A stretch of DNA of 64,000 bases, taken from NCBI GenBank assembly GCA_933228675.1, contig OW121742.1, positions 123,481,983 to 123,545,982 on the forward strand, written 5' to 3'. The position numbers and the translations under genes were made by a program. This document shows positions 12,869 through 24,630 of this stretch, piece by piece. The stretch is from Stomorhina lunata. Taxonomy: Eukaryota > Arthropoda > Insecta > Diptera > Rhiniidae. Each line of letters starts with the position of its first letter. Within the stretch, counting starts at the first letter, position 1. The notes beneath the pieces were generated by a model. It searched no databases. It was not told the origin of the DNA and saw only the letters and a list, made by a program, of their open reading frames with translations.

Positions 12869-13154
12869 TCCCCGACAACATTCCAATTGGAACAAGGGGT
12901 ACTTCTCTCAGACAATGAGCTGCATCCGATTCTATTTTTAGACTCATTGAAAGGGAGCTATGTTTTAACGCCGGCTACGAAAGGCAAATGCATTAGATAG
13001 AGAAGTTTTACATATCCTAATACTCAATAACCAGTGGCTAGCTGAGTTATGAGGTGAACCGCCACTTTTTGAAAATTTATTTTTTCAAGTCCAGGGATCG
13101 AACTTGGGCCTCTGGTATGCTAGGCGGATGACTAACCACGGCGGTTCACAAAAG
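12834..13154 (-). mobile_element. tRNA-derived SINE with (TA)n tail
   Basis: Read on the minus strand, the element begins near 13154 with a tRNA-like head. An A-box-like GTGGTTAG lies at about 13131-13139 and a B-box AGTTCGATCCC at 13094-13104, the internal RNA polymerase III promoter arrangement. A body of about 200 bp follows, ending in a (TA)n run at 12834-12864. Perfect 11-bp duplications flank the insertion, so it moved as an RNA copied by a partner LINE. A 10-bp inverted repeat (GTGAACCGCC) spans the tRNA-like head at 13054-13063 and 13141-13150. I cannot name the family. Confidence 0.8.
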
Positions 13155-13165
13155 TTTGCAAAAGT
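13155..13165. repeat. Target site duplication, right copy
   Basis: TTTGCAAAAGT, identical to 12823-12833. Confidence 0.8.
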
Positions 13166-15409
13166 GATTATTTTGAAAATTCCTAAGATATGTTACATAT
13201 TTTCTTAATTGTCTGAGTTTTCTATCGGAGTCAATAGCAGAGTGAAAACATGAATAGGGACCAAAATCAAGAATAGAATCGAATATATTGAGATTATCAT
13301 TTCGTTGTAGAATATTCCCCATTTCTATGAAAAGTTTAGTACTAAAATTGTGTAAAATCGATCGAATTAAGTTGTTATTTCAGGAATGTTTATAACAATA
13401 AAATTTATTATATAATAAAATTTGATATTGAGTATATGAGATTCAGCAAAGCCGATAAGGCCTCTTAGCTTTAATTTTTCATTTTCTTTCTCTTTAAATT
13501 TTTTTTAATAATCCTCTTTTCAAGCCACATGTTTTTGCATTTAAATGTCCTTTAAAAATAAACAATTCACCTGAATGTATGCTACAAAAATTTTAAGACA
13601 ATTCAATAATCATATAATGCACCTTAAAGTAGACCATAAAAGTTTATGGTTATTTAATTTTTTCCTTTCCTTAATTCAGTTTCCATAAATTGAATTAAAT
13701 GTTTTAACAATTACTTGCGTATGGGCCACAATGTATAGCCTACCTTAAGGCTGTACTAAAGATTTTTATCTTTTTATAGCTTTTACGTATTATCTTGTGA
13801 ATGAAAAGCATTTAAAAAGTAAAATCATAATTTTGTGAGGTCTTTTTATAAAAAAAGCTTATTGGCCTTTCGAGGCATTGGGGAATAAAAGATTACATAC
13901 CAATATTTCATTTATGGTGATATGAGATTTTATCTAGTAATAAAATTAAAACGGACATATATTTGGTAAAATGTTATTATTATGTGGTCGGTAAGACAAT
14001 TGAGGGAGTTAAGGTTTTTAGAGATTTTGCAGAGGGGTATTTTACTTAACAATAATTGAAAAAAGCTTATCTAGATTTTAGGGGCAAGTTTATAATAGTG
14101 CTTTAGTAAAAATAGTTTTTTTAAGAATTTAATAAAAATCTTTATTAAAGCTATTTCATGTAAATAAAATTTATAGCACACCTTTAGGGGCGAACATATT
14201 TATAATACTTTTTTGCCTTGGAATTTTGTTTTTTTTATTCTTTAGGAAGCTAATAAATGTTTAATTTTTCAATTCCGTTTAGTAAATCAAAAAGCAGCAC
14301 TTCATATTTTTCTAAGATATTCATCAATCATTTATATAAATGATTTCTAGATAAATATAGACATGAAAAACTGCCTTAAACAAGCCTATCTAACTTTTCG
14401 CTCCTTAAAAGCCTAAAAGTAGACTTTAGTTTGTTTTTATCAAAAATTAAAAACAATATAAAATTGGTAAAAAAATAAGTCTCAAAGGACTTAATTTTTT
14501 TTATGATAAAATCCAATATAAACACCCAAAATTTAGAGATAAGGGTGAGTGATTTAGAAAAAAAATATGACAAATAATTTTTAAAGCATGAGTGACGTTT
14601 ATGATTAAGTCTTTGTGTCCAGTCAAAAAATAATAATAAATAAACCTAACCAAGAAAAAAACAGACATTATAAAAATCTTATTGCAGACTCAATTTGAAA
14701 AGCTTGTTCAAAATTGTTTCCCCCTCAAATAACTCATCCCTCTTTTTATTTCTTTTTTCTTTAGCAAAACTTCTTTAACAAATATGTTTTTTATTATTTG
14801 TTACAATTCACTGCCCACCTTTCCCAAAAAAAAAAAACTTTTCATCTTTTTTCTGTTCATAAACATCTTGTGATGGACTTGTAAATGTATTTGGGAATAA
14901 AAACAAAATTTCCGCAAAAATCCTTGAAATTCTTAAGTATTTACAATTTACCAGAGTTTGTTCTTAAAATGTCTAAAGAAAGGAATCCAACAAATGGAAA
15001 TTTGTTAGCTGGTCTCCCTGTCTACTTCCCCTCCCCTTTCAACATTTCCTTTTCCTCAGTAAAAAGCAGTTAAAAACTTCATACCATTTTATATTTGTAA
15101 AATGTTAGAAAAACTTTTTACATTTAGCCATATGTCAAAAACATAAATAGATTTTAATTTCTGTTGAATTTTTTTTTTTCTGGACTTTTACTTATTTTCT
15201 TAAGTCGCTCAACATTAAATAAATATGTTTTCAAAACTTTGTTTGACAAATACCTAAAAGTATGCTAAGCATTAAGAAAGGTATTTTTTGAAATAAATAT
15301 TTTAATTTAAATAAATGAAGTGTTTAACTCACACTGAAGCATATTATATATGTAATATAAAATATAAAAGCTCCTGCTGGTGAGGTTTTGAAGAAGAAGG
15401 CTTCAGACT
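13166..15409. other. AT-rich unique spacer, no gene seen
   Basis: About 2.2 kb of AT-rich DNA without tandem structure. Open frames at 14376-14573 (minus) and 14885-15073 (plus) are about 62-65 codons with low complexity. Neither shows a domain or a convincing splice context. Confidence 0.55.
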
Positions 15410-17506
15410 TCTAAGCCTAAGTCATAGTATAGGTTATAGTCTAAGTCAAAGCCTAAGTCACAGACTAACTTATAGTATAAGTCTAAGTCATAGTTTAAGT
15501 CATAGTCTAAGTTATAGTCCAAGTCATAGTCTAAGTCATATTCTAAGCCATAGTCCAAGTCTAGATCATAGTCTAAGTCATAGTCTAAGCCATAGTCTAT
15601 GTCATAGTCTAAGTCATAGTCTAAGTCATAGTCTAAGTCATAGTCTAGGTCATAGTCTAAGTCATAGTCTAAGTCATAGTCTAAGTCATAGTCTAAGTCA
15701 TAGTCTAAGTCATAGTCTAAGTCATAGTCTAAGTCATAGTCTAAGTCATAGTCTAAGTCATAGTCTAAGTCATAGTCTAAGTCATAGTCTAAGTCATAGT
15801 CTAAGTCATAGGTTAAGTCATAGTCTAAGTCATAGTCTAAGTCATAGTCTAAGTCATAGTCTAAGTCATACTCTAAGTCATAGTCTAAGTCATAGTCTAA
15901 GTCATAGTCTAAGTCATAGTCTAAGTCACAGACTAAGTCATAGTCTATGTAATAATCTATGTCATAGGTTAAGTCATAGTGTAAGTCATAGTGTAAGTCA
16001 TAGTCTAAGTCATAGTCTAAGTCATAATCTAAGTCATAGTCTAAGTCATAGTCTAAGTCATAGTCTAAGTCATAGTCTATGTCATAGTCTAAGTCATAGT
16101 CTAAGTCATAGTCTAAGTCATAGTCTAAGTCATAATCTAAGTCATAGTCTAAGTTATAGTCTAAGTCATAGTCTAAGTCATAGTCTAAGTCACAGTCTAA
16201 GTCATAGTCTAAGTCACAGACTAAGTCATAGTCTATGTAATAATCTAAGTCATAGGTTAAGTCATAGTCTAAGTCATAGTCTAAGTCATAGTCTAAGTCA
16301 TAGTCTAAGTCATAGTCTAAGTCATAGTCTAAGTCATAGTTTAAGTCATAGTCTAAGTCATAGTCTAAGTCATAGTCTAAGTCATAGTCTAAGTCATAGT
16401 CTAAGTCATAGTCTAAGTCATAGTCTAAGTAATAATCTAAGTCATAGTCTAAGTTATAGTCTAAGTCATAGTCTAAATCATAGTCTAAGTCACAGTCTAA
16501 GTCACAGACTAAGTCATAGTCTATGTAATAATCTAAGTCATAGGTTAAGTCATAGTCTAAGTCATAGTCTAAGTCATAGTCTAAGTCATAGTCTAAGTCA
16601 TAGTCTAAGTCATAGTCTAAGTCATAGTCTAAGTCATAGTCTAAGTCATAGTCTAAGTCATAGTCTAAGTCATAGTCTAAGTCATAGTCTAAGTCATAGT
16701 CTAAGTCATAGTCTAAGTCATAGTCTAAGTCATAGTCTAAGTCATAGTCTAAGTCATAGTCTAAGTCATAGTCTAAGTCATAGTCTAAGTCATAGTCTAA
16801 GTCATAGTCTAAGTCATAGTCTAAGTCATAGTCTAAGTCATAGTCTAAGTCATAGTCTAAGTCATAGTCTAAGTCATAGTCTAAGTCATAGTCTAAGTCA
16901 TAGTTTAAGTCATAGTCTAAGTCATAGTCTAAGTCATAGTCTAAGTCATAGTCTAAGTCATAGTCTATGTCATAGTCTAAGTCATAGTCTAAGTCATAGT
17001 CTAAGTCATAGTCTAAGTCGTAGTCTAAGTCATAGTCTAAGTCATAGTCTAAGTCATAGTCTAAGTCATAGTCTAAGTCATAGTCTAAGTCATAGTCTAA
17101 GTCATAGTCTAAGTCATAGTGCAAGTCATAGTCTAAGTCATGGTCTAAGTGATAGTACAAGTCATGGCTTAAGTCATAGTCTAGGTCATAGTCTAAATCA
17201 TAGTCCAAGTCATAGTCTAAGTCATAGTCATAGTCTAAGTCATAGCCCAAGTCATGGTCTTAGTCATAGTACAAGTCATAGTATAAGCCATAGTATAAGT
17301 CATAGTCTAAGTCATAGTCTAAGTCATAGCCTAAGTCATAGTCTTAGTTATAGTCTAAGTCATAGTCGAGGTCATGACTTAAGTCATAGTCTAAGCCATA
17401 CTCCAAGTCAAATATATATTTGTAGTCCTAGTTTTAGTCATAATCCAAGGGTTAGTCATAGTGTCACACATAGTCCAATTTATAGTCTAAGTCATGGTAT
17501 AGGTCG
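15410..17506 (-). repeat. 12-bp satellite (TAGTCTAAGTCA)n with 288-bp higher-order repeat
   Basis: About 170 imperfect copies of a 12-mer. On the minus strand the unit is GACTATGACTTA, the same as the array at 58.1-61.2 kb on the plus strand. The marker GTCACAGACTAAGTCATAG starts at 15925, 16213 and 16501, exactly 288 bp (24 units) apart. Because 12 is a multiple of three, one frame reads (Asp-Tyr-Asp-Leu)n for 615 codons (17250 to 15403). It has no other domain, signal or promoter, so I annotate the repeat and not a gene. Confidence 0.93.
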
Positions 17507-19068
17507 CGACCTGTGGTATATTTCATATCATGAATATACAATGAATTCTACCCCAAAAAACGGTTAATATTTTTCGTGTTTATATTTTTTTTTTGTATTT
17601 TGTATATTTTTGCTCATCGTTAGTTTGTCAGCAGATGTTGCATGCAATTCATCAATATCATTTTATCAATTTGCACGGCATATTGATATACTGCTCCAGC
17701 TACGACAACAAAAATAAAAGCAATTGATGGCAAAAAGAACTAAGGCTGGGCTATATATGACTTGTAAAATAAAAAAAAAAAACAAAACAAAAATCGAGAA
17801 TTGAAAATAAAAATAAACGCCCGAAAAACAACAAGAAAAATAAAGGATTGAATGCATAAGCGAATATGTACAACAAGTTTTATGCAGGCATATTTATTTG
17901 AATCTCATACATACAGAGACACACATACACAGGCACTAAAAGTATACACTTGCCTACACTTGAATATGGATGAGTTTATAGAAAAACTAGTGATATCCAA
18001 CTAGTGATTTACTTTCTTTTCTATTTGATTTTAACAAACAGTTTGTGCTCGGGCTGATGAAGACTATTTGTATAGTTTGTATGTATTTATGCAAGGATAT
18101 CATGTTACAGTTATATTTATATGTGCGCACCAACACATATATATCATTAAATGTATGTATATCCTTTATATGTATTAAGATCGTGTAGAGCTGTTGCTGT
18201 TGTTTAACATTGATTTTGATTTTTATGTGGTTTTGATGTGTTTTATAAAATACAGCCTCTTTTGGTGCCACACAACTATACAACCAGGGATTCTTTTTTG
18301 CCAGCAATTTTGCAAAATATTTGTTGTTACAAAATGTTGTAGATTTTTTCCAAACTCTTTCCTAAAAGCTCCTCTTCGGCACACACTTTCTACATACATA
18401 GATTCCCTTCACTATTTGTATATTTGTATGTATCTTTGAGTCTCTTAGGAATATGAATTGCGACAGTAATTCAATTTTAACAATTTTTCAACTGTTATTG
18501 ACGTGACGGTGATTTGTTACCATTTCAATGAGTTTTTCCTCTTTAATGGATCTCCATATGTATGTATGTGTAAAAGTGTGAGTGTGTCTATAGAGTGTTC
18601 TTTATTCCAGTGATTTTTCGTGCCACTCTGGCTGTATTGTTATATTTAAGGCCGATATATAGAATTTTTTTCATACTTGTTATTTTCGCTGTTACTCTGG
18701 ACTTTTTCATTGCCCTGGCCAATATTTGCTTATGAGTGTTTGTTCGATGCCTGATAAACATGGACGAATCCAAATCAAACAGAAAAAATTTCCCAAAAAG
18801 TAAATCTCAGTATATTTCAGTGGGTACATGTTGTTTAAAAACAACAAAAATGATAAGAAAAACAGAAAACTAAATGTTTTAATTAAATTCTGTTAAAATG
18901 AAATATTGTATTTGTTGTAAATATTTATTTATAAAAGTAATAAAAAAGTAGATCTCAATAAATGGTTACGATATATTTTATAAGCCTTCAACTCCACAAT
19001 TTTAAATATGAGCAAAAACAAGGATATAAGAAAGAAACCTTTTTAAAGTCATAAAAAGTCGCAAAAAG
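17507..19068. other. AT-rich unique spacer, no gene seen
   Basis: Non-repetitive DNA. Overlapping open frames of 61-106 codons on both strands (17666-17857, 17987-18307, 18194-18439, 18588-18773) have no recognisable domain and contradict one another. I call none of them a gene. Confidence 0.5.
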
Positions 19069-20318
19069 TATTTTCTATAGAAAAGTAATCTTTTCTATCG
19101 AACGGTAATCCTATCTATAACTTTTTTATCAAAAAGTCATCCTATCCATAACTTTTCTATAGAAATGTCATCCTATCGATAACTTTTTTATAAAAAAGTC
19201 ATCATATCGATAACTTTTCTATAGAAAATTCATCTTAATGATAACTTATCTATATAAAAGTCATCCTAGCTATAACCTTTCTATAGGAAAGTCATCCTAT
19301 CGATTTCTAAAGAAAAGTCATTCTATCGATAACTTTTCCAAAAAAAAAGTCATCCTATCGATAACTTTTCTAAAGAAAAGTCATCGTATCGATAAATTTT
19401 CTATAGAAAAGTCATTCTATTTATAACTTTTCTATAAAAAGGTCATTCTATCGATAACTTTTCTATAAGAAAGTCATTCTATCGCTAACTTTTCTATAAA
19501 AAAGTCATTCTATCAATAACTATTCTATAGAAAAGTCATTCTGTCGTTAACTTTTCTATAGAAAAGTCATTCTGTCGATAACTTTTCTATAGAAAAGTCA
19601 CTATATGGATAACTTTTCTATAGAAAAGTCATTCTATAGATAACTTTTCTATAGAAAAGTCATTCTATCGATAACTTTTCTATAAAAAAGTCATCCCTTA
19701 GATAAGATTTCTACAAAAAAGTCATCCTTTTGATAACTTTTTTATAGAAAAGTCATTATTTTGATTACTTTTCCATAGAAAAGTCATCCAAGCGATAACT
19801 TTTCAATAGAAAAGTTGTCCTATCGATAACTTTTCTATAGAAAATTCATCCTGTTTATAACTCGTCTATAGAAAAGTCATCCTATCGATAACTTTTCTAT
19901 ATAAAAGTTATCTTAACGATAAATATATATAAGTAATCTTATCGATAACTTTTCTATAGAAAAGTCAGTTTAAAGATAACTTTTCAATAAAAAAGTCATA
20001 CCATCGATAACTTTTCTATAACTTTTCTATAGAAAAGTCGTGCTTTCGATCATCCTTTCGATAACTTTTCTATCGAAAAGTCATCCTATCGATAACTTTT
20101 TCATAGAAAAGTCATCCTTTCGATAACTTTTCTATAGAAAAGTCATCCTTTCGATAACTCTTATATCGAAAAGTCATCCTATCGATAACTTTTTTATAGA
20201 AAAGTCATCCTTTCGATAACTTTTCTATAGAAAAGTCTTCATTTCGATAAAGTTTCAATAAAAAATGGATAAATATTCTGATATAGAAAAATTATGCTAT
20301 TGATAACTTTTCGATATC
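19069..20318 (+). repeat. 31-bp minisatellite array C1 with TATCGATA sites
   Basis: About 40 imperfect units of 31 bp with core TTTTCTATAGAAAA and segment GTCATCCTATCGATAAC. The segment contains TATCGATA, itself an 8-bp palindrome. Copies vary more than in arrays A or B. Orientation is taken from the 17-bp segment. Confidence 0.93.
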
Positions 20319-21560
20319 ATTGCCTTTGAAACTAGCAATAGATATTTTTTTGACAAATAATAAATGAACGTTATTGACAAAATGTGGTTTTAAATTTTAC
20401 ACCAGCCGTCAATGATATAAAAAATAATGAAAATTTTATAAAACGCAAAATCTATTTGGCAACAAAATATTTGTGCATGTGCGAAATTATACTCAGCAAT
20501 AAATATGTGTAAGTGTAGTTCTCAAAATGCAAGTCATGAGTGTGTGTGAGTATGGTTATATGTATGTGTGTGTATATACATTTTAGTTGTTTTTAATGAC
20601 ACTTGTGGATTGTTTACAAAAATGTAACGAAAAATTGTGTAAACAAAACCGACAAAATTTGGTTTAATGTGGCTTGAACTGTTGTTTTTCCTTGCTACCC
20701 ACATGACTGGCTTAAATGTTTTTATTGGTTTGCGAAAACAACAACAACAACGTGTATGTGTGAGTGTTCATGTGTAGAGCGAACGAAATGTGTGGGTAAA
20801 TGTAATCAAGCTAAAAATCATTAATCACTATTTTCCAAACAAACATTTTGATTAAATTTAGTGCTTTCGATTTTATTTTTTCTAGAATTTTCTTTGTTTT
20901 CTTTTTCGTTGGTTTATTGCTTTTTCTAACAACAAATCATGCGACCATATACCTACAACATATGCTACAAATTAACAATAATCTTGCACCCTCCTAAATG
21001 TATACTAAAGTATATTTTCACTTAAAATTTTTATATTTCCCAGCATCAGCTGTTGGTGAAGTTATTTTTGTCTTTAGCTTTTTTTCGTATTGTTTATAAT
21101 GTTAGAGATTTTCTTTTCAATTTTCTCTTTTGTTTCTTTCATTCCTAAGAATTTATGTGTTTAATACACAAACACACCCATAAATATGTGTTAGTTTGTC
21201 TGTTTTTATTTATTTATATTATTTTATTATGTGCATGTGTGTGTGTGAGAATATTTGCACACATTGTCACCGCCATAAAGTCAACCAGTGTCAGCAAAAA
21301 TATTGTTATTTATTTGTTTTCTTAGAGGTAATTTTTGTCATTTACTTTTTTCTCTAAGTGTTGCAAGTTCCTTATGTATATGTTACTTTGGCAAAGGTAG
21401 TGAAAAGCATCATTTGCTTGACTGTGTCTGGAGGTAAGACTCCACAAATGTCTTTTGAATCAAGTGGGAAAAACAAATATTTGCACTATTTGAAAACTAT
21501 AGACTAAAATATAGACTGAGCTACAAAATTTAAAAAAACTTGACGTTTTGTTAAAATAAT
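20319..21560. other. Unique spacer between inverted arrays C1 and C2
   Basis: About 1.24 kb of AT-rich DNA with short TG runs (20533-20580, 21228-21250) and an ACAACAACAACAA run near 20737. No open frame or RNA gene that I can support. Confidence 0.55.
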
Positions 21561-23665
21561 AATCACTTTTCTAAAGAAAAGTTATCGACAGGATACATTT
21601 TTCTATAGAAATGTTATCAACAGGATAACTCATCCTAGCTACAATATGAATAGGATGACTTTTCGACAGCAAAGTAGGCGATACCATGTCTTTCATATAA
21701 GAAAGAGTCGATAGCACGACTTTTCTATGGAAAAGTTTGCGATAGCTAGACTTTTTTGTTGAAAACTTGGCGATAGGATGACTTTTCTATAGAAAAGTTA
21801 TCGATAAGATAACGTTTTTATACAAGATGTATTGATAGGATAGCATATATATAGAAATATAATCGAAAGGATGACATTTTTATAGAAAAGTTATCAATAG
21901 GAGAAGTTTTCTAAAGAAAAGTTATCAATAGGATGAGTTTTCTATAGAAAAGTTATCGATAGGATGACTTTTCTATAGACAAGTTATCGACAGGATGACT
22001 TTTCTATAGAAAAGTTATCGATAGGATGACTTTTCTATAGAAAAGTTATAGATAGGATGACTTTTCTATAGAAAAGTTATCGATAGGATGACTTTTCTAA
22101 AGAAAAGTTATCGATAGCATGACTTTTCTAAAGAAAAGTTATCGATAGCATGACTTTTCTACAGAAAAATTATCAATAGGAAGACTTTTCTATAGAAAAG
22201 TTATCGATAGGATGACTTTTCTATAGAAAAGTTATCGATAGGATGACTTTTCAATAGAAATGTTATCGACATGATGACTTTTCTACATAAAAGTTATCGA
22301 CATGATGACTTTTCTATGGAAAAGTTATCGATAGGATGACTTTTCTATAAAAAATTTATCGATGGGTTGACCTTTCTATAGAAAAGTAGTCCATATAATT
22401 ACTTTTCTATAGAAACGTTATCGGTAGGATGACATTTCTATAGAAAAGTTATCGACATGAAGACTTTTCTACATAAAATTTATCGACATGATGACTTTTC
22501 GTTATCGATTAGATAACTTTTCTATAAAAAAGTTATCGATAGGATGAATTTTTTATAGAAAAGCTATTAATAGGATGTCTTTTCTATAGAAAATTTATCG
22601 ATAGGATGATATTATGTTTAAATAGTTATCGATATGACAACTTTCCATAAGAATTGTTATCAATAAGATGAATTTTCTATAGAAAAGTTATCGATAAGAT
22701 TAATTTTCTATAGAAAAGTTATCGATAAGATTAATTTTCTATAGAAAAGTTATCGACAAGATGAATTTTCGATAGAAAAGTTATCGATAAGATTAATTTT
22801 CTATAGAAAAGTTATCGATAGTATGATTTTGCTATAGAAAAGTTATTAATAAGATAACTTTTCTATAGAAAAGCTATCGATGGGATGGCTTTTTTATAAA
22901 AAAGTTGTCGATAGGATAAGTTTTCTATAGGAATGTTATCGATAGGGTGACTTTTCCCTAAAAAAGTTATCGAAATGTTGACTTTTTCTATAGCAAACTT
23001 ATCGATAGGGTTACTTTTCTATAGAAAATTTATCGTTAGGATAACTTTTTTTATAGAAAAATTATCGATACGATGACTTTTCTATAGAAAAGTTATCGAC
23101 AGGATGACTTTTTTATAGAAAAGTTATCGATAGGATGACTTTTCTATAGAAAAGTTATCGATAGGATGACTTTTCTATAGAAAAGTTATCGATGGGATGA
23201 CTTTTCTATAGAAAAGTTATCGATGGGATGACTTTTCTATAGAGAAGTTATCGATAGGATGACTTTTCTATAGAAAAGTTATCGATAGGATGACTTTTCT
23301 ATAAAAAAGTTATCGATAGGATGACTTTTCTATAGAAAAGTTATCGATAGGATGTTTTTTCTATAGAAAAGTTATCGATAGGATGACTTTTCTATAGAAA
23401 AGTTATCGATAGGATGACTTTTCTATAGAAAAGTTATCGATAAGATGACTTTTCTATAGAAAAGTTATCGATAGGATGACTTTTCTATAGAAAAGTTATC
23501 GATAGAATGACTTTTTTATAGAAAAGTTATCGATAGAATGATTTTCTATAGAAAAGTTATCGATAGTATGACTTGTCTATAGAAAAGTTATCAATAGGAT
23601 GACTTATCTATGGAAAAGTTATCGATAAGATGACTTGTCTATAGAAAAGTTAACTTGTCTTTAGT
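21561..23665 (-). repeat. 31-bp minisatellite array C2 (inverted relative to C1)
   Basis: About 68 units of 31 bp with core TTTTCTATAGAAAA and segment GTTATCGATAGGATGAC, the reverse complement of the C1 segment. The most uniform part is about 23090-23520; the left end is degenerate. TATCGATA recurs once per intact unit. Confidence 0.95.
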
Positions 23666-24630
23666 TTAAAAAATGTAATGGTTTTTATTTCAATAGTTTC
23701 ATGCACGTGCCTGCCTAATCAGGTAGACTTTGTCTAAAATCTGTTCTACCTTTTTAAACACAAATTGATCAATTATCTTAAATATTAGGTACTAGTGTTT
23801 AAATATATACTTCCTCTTCCTCCACCGACATTTCAGAAAAAATCAGATTTCACAAACAAATTTAAATAAAATACCCCATAACATCAATTTGTTTATAATT
23901 ACCCAGCTAAAAACCATACAAAAATACTAATAAAGAACATTAATGATCAAATTTCGGTGTTGAAGATATTTGATGAATGACCACCAGCACCAACATTACC
24001 GCTAAATGAGGCATGCAGCACTAACAAAAACCACCACCAACAACAGCAACAAACAACGAGAGAAGTTCTACAATTGTTTTATTTCACAAAAATGTCAAGA
24101 GTTTATTTTTTAATAACTCTCGAAAATAGGAAACCGAAAATGTGAAAACAAACACTTTCAAATAACAAGTGAAATATTTGATAGACATTTATGTCCGTCC
24201 GTCTGGTGTTTGTCCGTCCCTGCAGCCACACGTTTTTTTGTCCGTCTTTCCATCACTTTGTATTTCAAAACGTTTTACATTTTTTAACCAAAACTATTTT
24301 TATACTCAAATCATAAAGTAAATTAAATTTTATAGTTTACATATGTTTATGCGGAAGTTACGCATGGAGCACGCAAAAATAAAACTCATGGTGTTCGGAA
24401 AATAAAACAAAAAAAGATTTTTATCTGTCTAAACTCTAAATATTTCATATTTTCCAGAAAGTATTGTTTTGAAAATGTTTCATGTTTTCTATTTTGAAAA
24501 AAATATTTTCCACTTCATATGAACTTTTGAATTCCAAGCAATATGCTTATATACTTATGTCGGGCATATTCTGAACGATAAAAAAGTATTTTGTTGCATG
24601 TAAAGTAAAGTTGTTGTTGCTTCTAATCAT
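23666..24630. other. Unique spacer, no gene seen
   Basis: AT-rich DNA with a CCACCACCAACAACAGCAA-type stretch near 24031 and several GTCCGTC words at 24193-24246. No gene can be supported. Confidence 0.5.

Noticed and set aside
17987..18439. Overlapping open frames of 106 and 81 codons on opposite strands
   Set aside because: No recognisable domain, they overlap on opposite strands, and the composition is AT-driven.
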